A stretch of DNA of 31,467 nucleotides, from NCBI RefSeq assembly GCF_020860125.1, contig NZ_JAJBUX010000106.1, positions 1 to 31,467 of the forward strand. Reading direction: 5' to 3'. The notes beneath the pieces are model-generated. The model did not search any database. It worked only from the letters and a program-made list of their open reading frames with translations, and was not told the DNA's origin. This stretch comes from Cloacibacillus sp. Lineage in GTDB: Bacteria > Synergistota > Synergistia > Synergistales > Synergistaceae. This document shows, piece by piece, positions 13,119 through 21,985 of this stretch. The number at the start of each line of letters is the position of its first letter. Position 1 is the first letter of the stretch. The translations under genes and the position numbers were made by a program.

Positions 13119-15770
13119 TTAATGAACGGCCTTGCTCTTTCTGCGGAAGAAGAGCGGGATGAACGCGGCGAGAACCACCGCGGCGAGGCCGGAATTACAG
13201 CCGCCGCCGGAGCTTCCGCCGGAACCGCCCTTCGTCACCGTCACCTTGCAGGTCACGGCAGCGGAACCGTCTGTTACGGTGATATTCGCCTCGCCGGCGC
13301 TGATGGCTTTGACCGTTATCTCCGCGCCGGAACCTTCAATCGCCGCCACCTTGTCGTTGCTGCTCTTCCATGTGAGCGTCGCTCCGGGGGCGAAACCGGA
13401 TGCCTTTAAGGTTTTGGACTTCCCCTCAGCCAATGAGAGCTCAGTCACGGAGAGCGTGAGCCGGTACTGGTTGACTGATAGCACCGCCGGGTCCAATATC
13501 TTTCCCTTTGCCTTGTCGAGGTCATACTCGCTGTTATCCGCGACGGCAAAGCTGATGAGATACTCCACGCCCGCCTCCGGCGAAGCGTTCACGTCAACCG
13601 CCGCGCCGTCGGCGGTCGTGATCGCAAATTCGCCTGACTCGATCTTTTTCGGCACGCTCTGGAAAGCGAACTTGAGGACCTTACCCGGTATTACCTTGCA
13701 GAGCACGATATCTTTGAACTTGTGGGAGGAAAATTCGTCCAGCCTGCCCCTGAACGACGCGAGCGCCGTCTTGCCCGCGGATACGACGGCCTTGAACACC
13801 GGTATGGATTTGATCAGGTTCGTGTCGACCGTGCCGTTGACGTCGCTAGAAACCACGGCGGCGGCGAATTTCGCCGAAGTCACGACGATGTCGCCGTTAG
13901 GCTGTTTTTCAACGAGCGCGGGAATGCCTGCGGGGAGATCGTCGACGCTCTTTACCGTCTCCGGCTTTACCGGTATGACGTTGACGTCGTCCGGCTTAAT
14001 GGGCGGCTCCTCCGGGTTTACCTTTCTCACAACGATATTGCCTTTGACGATCGCGTCGGGCCCCTTTTCAAGGCTGTTGTTGAGGATCAGCGTCATGCCA
14101 TCTTCGACGATGAGCGTACCGTCGATCTTCGCGTTGCCGAGAATCGGGTCGCCGGTATCTCCGGTTGGATCTTTCACAATACGCAGAGTACTGCCCTTTT
14201 CGACCATGAGCTTAACCGTCTCTTTATCGCCGGCAGCATCCATAAGCTGTGACAATGACCTGTTAAATGTCACATCGCTTTCACCTTTGAAAATTATCTC
14301 GTCAAAGTAAAAGGTCCTCGCACCCGTTATTCCCTTGACATTGTCATAAATAAGGCGCGACGTGCCTGCAACTGAATTGTTGTAAAACCCCAGGTTGCCT
14401 GGCATATTCTCGTCACGTTCGCGTCCCTGGCCGCTCAGCGCGGTGTTGTTCATAAGTTTTGATATGTCGGTGATATTTTTGAAGGTGATATTGCCGTCTC
14501 CCTTTACGTCGTTGGATATCGTCTTATTGGACTTGCGGAAACTTCCCGCACTGATATGCGTCCAGTCATTTTCCGTATCCTGAGGCTTTATCACTTCAAG
14601 AGCCGCGTCGCCGCTGATGATGATATCCGTACTGCCAAGCACTTCAGCCGTGGCCCCGGCGCCCCTGATATTTGAACCGCCAAATATACGGCAGATGCCT
14701 CTGCCTGTGTAATTCGCGGAAGGTTCGATGAGGATTTTTGTATCGCCGCTGACGACACTGAGAGGACGCATATCAGCATCATCCAAGTCTAAGTTTGAAC
14801 CGGAAACGCCTCCGCCTGTAACCATGGCATCACTGGGAGCGTTGATATCCCGAATCTCCACATACGTATTCGCTGTATATGCTTTGGCGTTCTGCGAAAC
14901 GTAGCACCCTGCGTAGGAATTGCCGATGGAACCTTTTTCCAGCAACAACTCACTGCCGCCCTCTACAATACAAAACGCTTTGCCAAAAACCCTTCCACCA
15001 CCCCTAATATTCGTAGCGCTGGCTTTTTCATGATTGACACGTATATACGTTTTACCCTTAGTCACTATTTTAGCGTCATCCCATGCTTCACTTCCCCCGA
15101 CTACAAAGCTGATGTCATTATCATCATCGCCCATATTCCACGGCGAATCTATGAGAACAGCCGAATCACCATGGATAGTGTGCGTGTTATTATGACTGAC
15201 TGAGCTACCGCCAAAAAAGCTGATGTTATCATCCACCTCAGGGTCGAGAATAAATGTCGGCGACTCACCCTTGAGTTCTACCGTAGTACTACCAAGAATA
15301 TCTCCGCTGCTTTGATCGGAGAGGAAACTGCCGCCGCCATACAGTAAAATCCCGCCGTTGTCCAAGTCGATTATGACGTTTTTATCGCCGATAACAATCA
15401 ATTTAGTATCTCCAGCGATGTTTCCTGTCATATTGTAGTTGTCTCTGCCGCCGTGAGCGCTGAAATCGCCACTATTACGATCCGATTTTTTAAAATCAAA
15501 GTCCCCCGACATAATGAGATCCAGCCTCATTTTTCCGGAAGAATCCTCTTTTCCCCAAATGCCCATCTCCACATTGTCCCAACTGCCATATAACGTTGCC
15601 GATTCAACACTGTGAAGCCATTTGTCGTTATCATTTTGCGCCGGTACCGAAATATTTCTTTTAGTACCGTTTTGCAATATTTGTACTCCACCCACTGAAG
15701 ACGCCACCGCTGAAACAGATGCGGCCAGTAATATGCATAACGCCGCAAAAATCCATGCAGTTCTTTTCAT
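13119..15770 (-). CDS. Secreted surface protein with Ig-like domain and Synergist-CTERM sorting signal
   Basis: Large exported protein (883 residues) likely displayed on or released from the cell surface. The signal peptide is MKRTAWIFAALCILLAASVS. Residues 60-430 contain loosely repeated units of about 45 residues, each with a GG turn and a phrase of the type G-D/S-T-x-I/V-x-I, which suggests a beta-helix or beta-solenoid. A conserved middle and a bacterial Ig-like (BIG2) domain follow near 768-845 (LTLSVTELSLAEGKSKTLKA, then WKSSNDKVAAIEG). The last 36 residues are a GGS linker, GGGCNSG with Cys858, a hydrophobic helix and RRK: the Synergist-CTERM tripartite tail, thought to be removed by a dedicated protease. 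GGAGGT lies six bases before the ATG. Ligand and role are unknown; adhesion is a guess. Confidence 0.88.
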   Translation of the reverse strand: MKRTAWIFAALCILLAASVSAVASSVGGVQILQNGTKRNISVPAQNDNDKWLHSVESATLYGSWDNVEMGIWGKEDSSGKMRLDLIMSGDFDFKKSDRNSGDFSAHGGRDNYNMTGNIAGDTKLIVIGDKNVIIDLDNGGILLYGGGSFLSDQSSGDILGSTTVELKGESPTFILDPEVDDNISFFGGSSVSHNNTHTIHGDSAVLIDSPWNMGDDDNDISFVVGGSEAWDDAKIVTKGKTYIRVNHEKASATNIRGGGRVFGKAFCIVEGGSELLLEKGSIGNSYAGCYVSQNAKAYTANTYVEIRDINAPSDAMVTGGGVSGSNLDLDDADMRPLSVVSGDTKILIEPSANYTGRGICRIFGGSNIRGAGATAEVLGSTDIIISGDAALEVIKPQDTENDWTHISAGSFRKSNKTISNDVKGDGNITFKNITDISKLMNNTALSGQGRERDENMPGNLGFYNNSVAGTSRLIYDNVKGITGARTFYFDEIIFKGESDVTFNRSLSQLMDAAGDKETVKLMVEKGSTLRIVKDPTGDTGDPILGNAKIDGTLIVEDGMTLILNNSLEKGPDAIVKGNIVVRKVNPEEPPIKPDDVNVIPVKPETVKSVDDLPAGIPALVEKQPNGDIVVTSAKFAAAVVSSDVNGTVDTNLIKSIPVFKAVVSAGKTALASFRGRLDEFSSHKFKDIVLCKVIPGKVLKFAFQSVPKKIESGEFAITTADGAAVDVNASPEAGVEYLISFAVADNSEYDLDKAKGKILDPAVLSVNQYRLTLSVTELSLAEGKSKTLKASGFAPGATLTWKSSNDKVAAIEGSGAEITVKAISAGEANITVTDGSAAVTCKVTVTKGGSGGSSGGGCNSGLAAVVLAAFIPLFFRRKSKAVH

Positions 15771-15903
15771 CTACATACCTCCGTTTGGACTAATAAATCC
15801 TCGCTTAAACCTCCAACCGCGCCGTACGTTATTGACAAATCTGCTTTTCGCATCACCTGTGCCTTCACAATAATTTTTTAAAATCAACTTGATACAACTG
15901 TGT

Positions 15904-15931
15904 AAAAAAGGCGGACACGCCGCCTGTTTTT
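15904..15931. terminator. Hairpin with flanking A and T runs between divergent genes
   Basis: AGGCGG (15909-15914) pairs with CCGCCT (15920-15925). A six-A run (15904-15909) overlaps the first base of the stem and T5 follows at 15927-15931, so it looks like a bidirectional terminator. It lies in the 364-bp gap between two divergent genes, where no gene end needs it, so it may end a short RNA or act as a leader hairpin of the gene at 15770. Confidence 0.5.
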
Positions 15932-15955
15932 CAAAAAAAGACAACAAACAACTTG

Positions 15956-15980
15956 TTGGATTTTTTCTGTAAAAATCCAA
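15956..15980. repeat. Perfect 10-bp inverted repeat
   Basis: TTGGATTTTT (15956-15965) and AAAAATCCAA (15971-15980) are perfectly complementary with a 5-base centre. The element stands in the AT-rich divergent spacer and could be an operator or an RNA hairpin. Confidence 0.5.
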
Positions 15981-16000
15981 ATGACAATGCTATCTTTTTA

Positions 16001-16087
16001 TTGTAATAGCCATATTTTATACTATAAATTTATAGTGTCAAACATATTAATCATTTTATAGATGATTTATTACGATAATATAATCGT
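16001..16087 (+). promoter_or_regulatory. AT-rich promoter and operator cluster of the XRE/S24 repressor
   Basis: ACTATAAATTTATAGT (16021-16036) is a perfect 16-bp palindrome. Two further dyads follow: AATCAT/ATGATT (16049-16067) and ACGAT/ATCGT (16072-16087). A candidate promoter, TTGTAA (16001-16006) and TATAAA (16023-16028), places its -10 box inside the first palindrome, while a second TATAAT (16079-16084) overlaps the last dyad. This layout is typical of a self-repressing phage-type repressor, but binding is inferred. Confidence 0.5.
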
Positions 16088-16134
16088 TGAAGCCACCACC
16101 ATAATGAGGTAGCTTTATATGGTGAGGTGAGCAT

Positions 16135-16818
16135 ATGGAAACTTTTGGCGCCCGCTTGGGTCGTCTGCGCAGGGAAAAAGGTTTAAAACGTTATGATATC
16201 GCAGAGCCGTTAGGGGTGGACGCTGAGACGATCGCGCGTTATGAGAGGGAAGAGCGGGAGCCTAAGGTGAGCGACGCGGTCGCTATCGCCAATATTTTAG
16301 GGGTTTCTATAGAATACCTCGCCACCGGCATCGCCTCACCGCTCAAGCATTCCATGTACGCATACAGCGCGGACGACAGGATCGTCGTCCCCGTGCTTTC
16401 CAGCAGCGATTCGTATAATATCATCCCCTCAACGGATACAATATCAGTCAGTACTGAACACATTCTCATCCCTAAAACCCTTATCGGTACGATACAGCCG
16501 CAAAACCCGCCTTTTGCGTTTATAGCGCGCGACAGGTCTTTTGAAAAATTCGCCGTGCGCGAAGGCAGTTATGTGGTCATCAACCCCGCGGCGCGTGTCG
16601 CAAATTTTGATATCGCCCTCGTTTTTTATAAGGGCAAGCTGACGCTGAAGCGTCCGCAGTACACAAAGAGCGGAGCCCTCTATCTCTTTTCCGGCAGCAA
16701 CAGCGACGCGATCTATGTCCCAGCCGAGGACGCCTCAGACGCCAAGGAGTTCAAAATCGTCGGTAAGGCCGTCGCCTATCAGTTCGAAGAAACGAAAAAA
16801 ATTTACCATAACATCTAG
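16135..16818 (+). CDS. XRE-family repressor with S24 (LexA/CI-like) domain
   Basis: DNA-binding repressor of 227 residues. The N-terminal 65 residues form an XRE helix-turn-helix (GARLGRLRREKGLKRYDIAE, then GVDAETIARYE and REPKVSDAVAIANILGVS). The C-terminal domain resembles the S24 peptidase fold of LexA and CI-type repressors. Ser135 (in RDRSFEK) and Lys172 (in LTLKR) stand where the catalytic serine and lysine belong, although the usual GDSM is replaced by RDRSF. If active, it would cut itself when activated RecA is present; the usual Ala-Gly cleavage pair is not obvious in the linker, and ATG-IAS near residue 63 is the nearest candidate. GAGGTGAG precedes the ATG. No phage genes lie next to it, so it is a solitary regulator or a prophage remnant. 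Confidence 0.85.
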   Translation: METFGARLGRLRREKGLKRYDIAEPLGVDAETIARYEREEREPKVSDAVAIANILGVSIEYLATGIASPLKHSMYAYSADDRIVVPVLSSSDSYNIIPSTDTISVSTEHILIPKTLIGTIQPQNPPFAFIARDRSFEKFAVREGSYVVINPAARVANFDIALVFYKGKLTLKRPQYTKSGALYLFSGSNSDAIYVPAEDASDAKEFKIVGKAVAYQFEETKKIYHNI

Positions 16819-16928
16819 GAATTTTGTTTGATCTTTCGCAAAGCGGAGGCCTTATTATAATTTAGGGTAAGGCTATTTTATTCATGAAACCGCCGAAGAT
16901 AACTGCCTTCCGCGTCAGAGTCTATATC

Positions 16929-16953
16929 GCCGCCGTATAAATTGACCGGCGGC
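16929..16953. repeat. Inverted repeat GCCGCCG/CGGCGGC
   Basis: A perfect 7-bp stem (16929-16935 with 16947-16953) around an 11-nt AT-rich loop lies between the repressor gene and the TonB receptor gene. It has no T-run, so it may be a weak terminator or an operator. The rest of 16819-17076 shows only an imperfect GGCCTTA/TAAGGC hairpin (16848-16875) and no gene. Confidence 0.45.
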
Positions 16954-17076
16954 ATAATAAAACCGTACCTGATTTTTCGATTTGTAAAAAACACAGATTA
17001 GTCAAATCATTTTAGTCTTTCTCTCAGCAGCTGTGATAAGATTAACGAAACAGAAAACATCACCAGGGGAAAGTCA

Positions 17077-18993
17077 ATGTTTAAATACATGATATTAATA
17101 TCGATAAATCTTCTTTTTTTTGCAGGCCTCTCAAGCTCCGCCGTCACCGCCGAGGCGGAGCTTGGCGAGGTGGTCGTGACCGCCTCGCGAATCGACGAGC
17201 GGGCCTTTGACGCGAAGGCCGACGTGAGGGTCATTACGGCGGAGGATATTGAAGAAAACCGTTTCGCGAACATAGCGGAGGCGCTTTCATCGCTGAACGG
17301 CGTGACGGTCAACACCTACGGCAACGGCGTCGGCTATGAGAACATGCAGACACTCGAAATCAACGGCTCTTCGCAGATCGTTGTGGTCATTGACGGCATC
17401 CGCGCGAATACAAACACCAGCATGTTAAATGTCTTTAACTTCCAGAGCATGCCTAATCTCGACAGCATCGAGCGCATCGAGGTTCTCAGCGGCTCCGCCT
17501 CCACCCTCTACGGCGCGGACGCCAAGGGCGGCGTGGTGAATATCATCACCAAGGCACCGGAGAAAAATGTCTTCAAGTTCGGCGCGGAGAACGGCACCTT
17601 CGGCTTTCAGGACTACCGCCTCTACGCCGCCGGCGGCGACGGAGATCTTTCATGGAGGCTGAGCGCCAACAAGCGTCGCTCCTCTGACTACAAGGACGGC
17701 GACGGGAACAGTTACATCTCCGACGGTGACGCGGATAATATCAGCGCGAAGTTCTGGAAAAAGACGAGCGGGAGAAGCACGCTTTCGCTTGCCTTCGATC
17801 ATTATGAGTCTGATACGGTGCACACTGGAACCTACTTCCGACAGCAGCACGGTATGAGGCCGCCCGCGAGTTTCTATGAGAAGCAGCAGCGGCTGATCCT
17901 CGCCTACCGCACCCAGTTTTCCGAAGACAGCGACAATCTCCTCTCGCTCTACCGCATCAGGAGCGTCTTTAACGGGCAGAATTTCTACACTACGGAGGTT
18001 GTGATCGACGGCAAAGCCGACACTACGACATGGGGCTTCTCCGATCAGTACCGTATGAAGTGGCATGAGAAGCACCGGCTCGCGGCTGGCTTTGAATATT
18101 CCCACGAAACAATAGACGACTGGGCGGACCTACTGTTCACATACTCCAATGAGAGCTATTACCATTACTCGCTATACGCGGAGGACAGCTGGGACTTCGA
18201 CGGCCGCTACAGCCTCACGTTCGGCGCGCGCTATTACCGCCATTCGATTGCCGGCGGCAGGCTCTCGCCCTCTGTCACCCTCGGCCTCGCGGCGGACGAG
18301 AAGACGAATTTCTACCTCAGCGCCAAGGACTATTTTGTGCCACCCTCACAGTATCAGCTATTCAGCGGCTATGGCAACAGGGACCTTTCGCCGGAGAGCG
18401 GCCAGACATACGAATTCGGCGTCAAACACGCGCCGGACAACGACACGGTCATCGACGCCAACCTCTTTTACCGCCGCGGAAAAAATACTATCAGTTACAA
18501 CAAAGAAATCAAAAAATATGAAAATTTAGATCGTGAAAAGGTCTGGGGCTTCCGCGCAAACGTCACGCGGCAGTTGGACGAACATTTCAAGGCCACCCTC
18601 GGCTATGCCTGGATCAGATATAAGAATGTGGACGCGGAGGGAGAGGAGAGCTACAGCAGCAACTATCCCAACGGCGAGATCAAGGTGGGGCTTAATTATA
18701 AAAACAGGGACCTCACCGTCGTCCTCTTCGGACGCGGCGTAATGGGGCGTGATGGCTACCTTCGTTATTCCGCTGATACCGGTCTTTTCTACGGGACATA
18801 TCCGGTCTCATCATTCTGGGTCGTCGATATGGCTGTGAATTATAAAACTTCGGAGCATCTCACGTTCTATCTCAAAATAAACAACATCTTCGATAAATTT
18901 TACTGCGATGACGCATTTGGCGTTTACGGACCCGAAGATATCTACGGAGCGCCTGGGCGTAATTTCCGGGTCGGCTTCACCTACGAATTTTAA
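17077..18993 (+). CDS. TonB-dependent outer-membrane receptor
   Basis: Outer-membrane transporter of 638 residues that would import a scarce ligand using TonB energy. The signal peptide spans about residues 1-25. A TonB-box-like ELGEVVVTASR follows. The plug domain runs from about 45 to 160 and carries QIVVVIDGIR, IERIEVLSGSASTLYGADA and GGVVNIITK, all diagnostic of the BtuB/CirA type. The remaining 470 residues alternate in beta-strand pattern and end in FRVGFTYEF, with the C-terminal aromatic needed for barrel assembly. It seems complete. No ABC importer or riboswitch lies next to it, so cobalamin, haem and siderophore cannot be told apart. It faces the hybrid kinase gene, 79 bp away. Confidence 0.93.
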   Translation: MFKYMILISINLLFFAGLSSSAVTAEAELGEVVVTASRIDERAFDAKADVRVITAEDIEENRFANIAEALSSLNGVTVNTYGNGVGYENMQTLEINGSSQIVVVIDGIRANTNTSMLNVFNFQSMPNLDSIERIEVLSGSASTLYGADAKGGVVNIITKAPEKNVFKFGAENGTFGFQDYRLYAAGGDGDLSWRLSANKRRSSDYKDGDGNSYISDGDADNISAKFWKKTSGRSTLSLAFDHYESDTVHTGTYFRQQHGMRPPASFYEKQQRLILAYRTQFSEDSDNLLSLYRIRSVFNGQNFYTTEVVIDGKADTTTWGFSDQYRMKWHEKHRLAAGFEYSHETIDDWADLLFTYSNESYYHYSLYAEDSWDFDGRYSLTFGARYYRHSIAGGRLSPSVTLGLAADEKTNFYLSAKDYFVPPSQYQLFSGYGNRDLSPESGQTYEFGVKHAPDNDTVIDANLFYRRGKNTISYNKEIKKYENLDREKVWGFRANVTRQLDEHFKATLGYAWIRYKNVDAEGEESYSSNYPNGEIKVGLNYKNRDLTVVLFGRGVMGRDGYLRYSADTGLFYGTYPVSSFWVVDMAVNYKTSEHLTFYLKINNIFDKFYCDDAFGVYGPEDIYGAPGRNFRVGFTYEF

Positions 18994-19072
18994 CGGCCTA
19001 TACGGCGCTGAGCACGGGGCCGGCCGCATTGCCGTGCCACCTACGCTAACCTACAGCGGCGGCGAATATCCT

Positions 19073-21859
19073 CTAGGAGGGCCGTTTCTTCCGTCCGGCG
19101 AATCTCTCCAACGTCTCATAGAGCACCTGCGGCTCCACCGGTTTGGAGAGATGGGCGTCCATGCCGACCTCCAGACTGAGGCGCACGTCCTCGTCGAAGG
19201 CGTTGGCGCTCATGGCGATGATGGGAATCTTCTTCGCGTCGCCGCGCTCTTCGGCGCGAATCAGCCGCGTCGCCTCCAGGCCGTCCATCACGGGCATCCT
19301 GATATCCATGAGGATGGCGTCGTAGAAACCAGGAGCGGCGGCACGGAATTTATCGAGGGCCTCGCGGCCGTTTTCCGCGATATCGATGATGATATTTTTT
19401 CTTTCAAGCAGCTTTTTCGCCACCAAAATGTTGAGTTTATGGTCGTCGGCCAGCAGCACTCTGATACCGGAGAGATCAGCGTCATCCGCCTGCTCTTTCT
19501 GCGGCGTCCGCTCATGGGAAAGACGCCGTTCCCCCGTCGCGGCAAGGGGAATTTTCACGGTAAATTCGGTGCCCTTTCCAACGGCGCTTTCGCAGTCCAA
19601 CGTGCCGCCCATCAGTTCCACAAGCCTCTTCACTATCGACAGTCCCAGCCCGGTACCGCCTGTCGCTCCGCCCTGACGCTCCACGTCAAGTGAAAATGGC
19701 TCGAACATCTTTTTCTGGAACTCCGGCGTGATGCCGATACCGTCGTCCTTCACCTTCGCGGTGAGCCACACCCTGCCGCCGTTCCCCTCCGCCGTTTTGA
19801 AAGCGAAAAGGACACGCCCCCTCTCCGGCGTGAATTTTACGGCGTTGTTAAGCAGGTTGACCAGTATCTGCTCTATCCTCGTCTTGTCCGCGCTGTAGAT
19901 TTGGCTCCTGTCGGCGTCTACATCGCAGTCAAAAGTTATGCCCTTAGTCCGCGCCTGCGGCAGGATGATGTTGTTTATCTCGTCAAGCAGCTCCTCGAAG
20001 GTGAACTTTACGGGGACGAGCGTCATTATATTACTGTCGATCTTGCTCATATCAAGGGTATCGTTTATGAGTGAAAGAAGGTATTTTCCCGCGTTGTTGA
20101 TACTATCCAGACTGTGCCGCATCTCTTCCGGATCTCTTTCGCCGCCGGCAAACTCCGAGAGGCCGATGATGGCGTTCATCGGCGTGCGCATATCGTGGCT
20201 CATACGCGAGAGGAAGTCGCTCTTCGCGGCATTCGCGCGTTCCAGCACGAGATTGCGTTCCATCTCCCGGTGATGAAAGAACCACAGCAGCAGCCCCGAG
20301 GCCGTCAACCCTCCGAAGATCATAAAGATCACGGTCGCCGCCAGCGGATTTTGCCGGGCAAAGAGTACCAGCGAGTTCTTCTCCGAATATGTGAAGCTGT
20401 CCAGCGTGATATTATAGAGCTCGTTGTTATCGATCGCCTCAATATACCTGTTAAGCATCGCAAGGAGCGGCAGGTTCTCATCACCGCAGACTACAAAGCC
20501 GATATTGGAAAATTTATTCTGGCTGGGGATCACCTTCACGTTAAACCTGTTCTGTGAAACATAAAAGTCCACCGTCCGGCTGTTTCCGATGCCGAAGTCA
20601 GCCTCTTTGCGCTCCACCGCCCTGAGGGCCGCTTCGATGTCGTCATAGTATTTTATCTCACACCCGTCGGTCAGCTCGCCGTCCAGCCGCGAGCTGCGCA
20701 GGACCGCCATCGTTTTGATTTTTTTATCCCTGTCAAAGTAACCGTCGCTTACAAAGTTCACATCTTCCACGTTGGAGAAGGGCAGGGTGGTGACGCATCC
20801 GCCGCCCTTGACTATATCTATGGCAGACTTTATTCCGGCGATCACGGTATATTCTCCCGAGGCGGCCAGCTTCTGGATATCGCCCGTAGGAGGGGCGGAG
20901 ACAAGCTCCAGCCGTAGCCCGATCGCTTTAGAGAATACCTTCAGCAGCTCCACCGACATACCGCGCAGGACTCCGTCGGAATCCTTAAAAACATAGGGAG
21001 CTCCCTTTTCGATGCAGAGCACCTTGACCGCCGCGGCCTTTTTTATATAGGCGCGTTCTTTGTCGTTGATTGAAAATTCGTTGCGCCGCTTTCCAAAATA
21101 TTTTTCATAAAGGACATTCTGATAATTGGGGAAAGCGGCGGATATCTTCCGCATCCCCTCGTCAAGCTCCTCAAGGATATCGCGGCGCTCGCTGTTTACA
21201 ACCAGAAAGATGGGCCACGGAGCGAAGCGGGCGACTTCGACAAGCCCCTTGTGGGAATGGATGGAAATATCCATCATCACGTCCGCCCTGTTGTGTTTAA
21301 GAGCCGCTATCTGTTCCGCGGTATCGGAGCATTCGACGATCTCATAATCGTAGACGCCGCGCGGCAGGAACATTGCCAGCTCCCGGCGCCTGTATTCCGA
21401 CAGCTTCAGCGTCGCTATCCGCAGATGGCTGGAGAGAAAATTGTTCAGGTCTTTTTTACGATAGTCGTCTTCCAGCGCGCTGAAGGTGGTGTAAACGGTG
21501 CCGTAGGAGGACTTTGGATAGGAAAAACGCTTTTCCAGCCCCGGCCTGTACATGGCGGTGCCGACAATGTCCGCCTCTCCCGAGGAGAGCATACGGAATG
21601 ATTTATTGACCCGCCTCTCAAATGACGCGTCGTCTATTTTGATGTATTCACATTTCCAGTTATTGAATTCCGCCAGCTTTTCGAGGTAATCATAGTTGTA
21701 CCCGCCGATCATCCCCTTGTCGTCGAACTCGGAAAAGCCCTCCTGCAGCGGAAAGGCGACACGTACCGTCTTCGCTGCGGCGGACACGGAAACGGCGGGA
21801 TATAGGATCAAGACAAAGAGTATAAACAAAGTTATTTGCCAGGTTCTTTTATGCAACAC
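19073..21859 (-). CDS. Hybrid sensor histidine kinase with two periplasmic solute-binding domains
   Basis: Two-component sensor of 928 residues. Signal sequence or first membrane helix at residues 1-27, then two type-3 solute-binding domains (about 30-255 and 275-490) in the periplasm, a membrane helix (about 504-527), a HisKA domain with the phospho-acceptor His555 in RMSHDMRTPMNAIIG, an HATPase domain with the N-box near 668-673 (VNLLNNAV), G1 in KDDGIGI and G2 in TGGTGLGLS, and a receiver domain with Asp852 in ILMDIRMPVMDG. The layout is that of BvgS/EvgS but without a final Hpt domain and PAS domain. The ligand is probably a small polar molecule such as an amino acid. No response-regulator gene lies beside it, so the Hpt and output partner are elsewhere. 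Confidence 0.94.
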   Translation of the reverse strand: MLHKRTWQITLFILFVLILYPAVSVSAAAKTVRVAFPLQEGFSEFDDKGMIGGYNYDYLEKLAEFNNWKCEYIKIDDASFERRVNKSFRMLSSGEADIVGTAMYRPGLEKRFSYPKSSYGTVYTTFSALEDDYRKKDLNNFLSSHLRIATLKLSEYRRRELAMFLPRGVYDYEIVECSDTAEQIAALKHNRADVMMDISIHSHKGLVEVARFAPWPIFLVVNSERRDILEELDEGMRKISAAFPNYQNVLYEKYFGKRRNEFSINDKERAYIKKAAAVKVLCIEKGAPYVFKDSDGVLRGMSVELLKVFSKAIGLRLELVSAPPTGDIQKLAASGEYTVIAGIKSAIDIVKGGGCVTTLPFSNVEDVNFVSDGYFDRDKKIKTMAVLRSSRLDGELTDGCEIKYYDDIEAALRAVERKEADFGIGNSRTVDFYVSQNRFNVKVIPSQNKFSNIGFVVCGDENLPLLAMLNRYIEAIDNNELYNITLDSFTYSEKNSLVLFARQNPLAATVIFMIFGGLTASGLLLWFFHHREMERNLVLERANAAKSDFLSRMSHDMRTPMNAIIGLSEFAGGERDPEEMRHSLDSINNAGKYLLSLINDTLDMSKIDSNIMTLVPVKFTFEELLDEINNIILPQARTKGITFDCDVDADRSQIYSADKTRIEQILVNLLNNAVKFTPERGRVLFAFKTAEGNGGRVWLTAKVKDDGIGITPEFQKKMFEPFSLDVERQGGATGGTGLGLSIVKRLVELMGGTLDCESAVGKGTEFTVKIPLAATGERRLSHERTPQKEQADDADLSGIRVLLADDHKLNILVAKKLLERKNIIIDIAENGREALDKFRAAAPGFYDAILMDIRMPVMDGLEATRLIRAEERGDAKKIPIIAMSANAFDEDVRLSLEVGMDAHLSKPVEPQVLYETLERFAGRKKRPS

Positions 21860-21933
21860 TTCGCCTCCGCGGTTTCAAAAGCCGATGCTTCCATTCTAAC
21901 ACAGAGCCACGGCAAAATTAAACAAAACAGCCC

Positions 21934-21962
21934 CGCCATTATGAGCATTAATAAAAATGGCG
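21934..21962 (-). terminator. Possible terminator of the SWIM/SNF2 operon
   Basis: CGCCATT (21934-21940) pairs with AATGGCG (21956-21962). On the minus strand the stem is followed by GGGCTGTTTTGTTT, so it could terminate the operon ending at 21986. The loop is long (15 nt) and the T-run is interrupted. Confidence 0.4.
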
Positions 21963-21985
21963 CGCCCTGTCTCCCCGTCACCTGT

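Noticed and set aside
13132..14310. 392-codon open frame antisense to the Synergist-CTERM gene
   Set aside because: Serine- and proline-rich shadow of the repeat-rich surface protein gene, without a ribosome-binding site.
15771..15900. Cyclic di-GMP (GEMM) riboswitch in the leader of the 883-residue gene
   Set aside because: On the minus strand GATGCGAAAAGC resembles part of the GEMM core, but the tetraloop receptor and second stem are not present.
16884..16940. 18-codon ATG frame before the TonB receptor gene
   Set aside because: No well-spaced Shine-Dalgarno and no codon bias; it overlaps a 7-bp inverted repeat, so chance is the simplest explanation.
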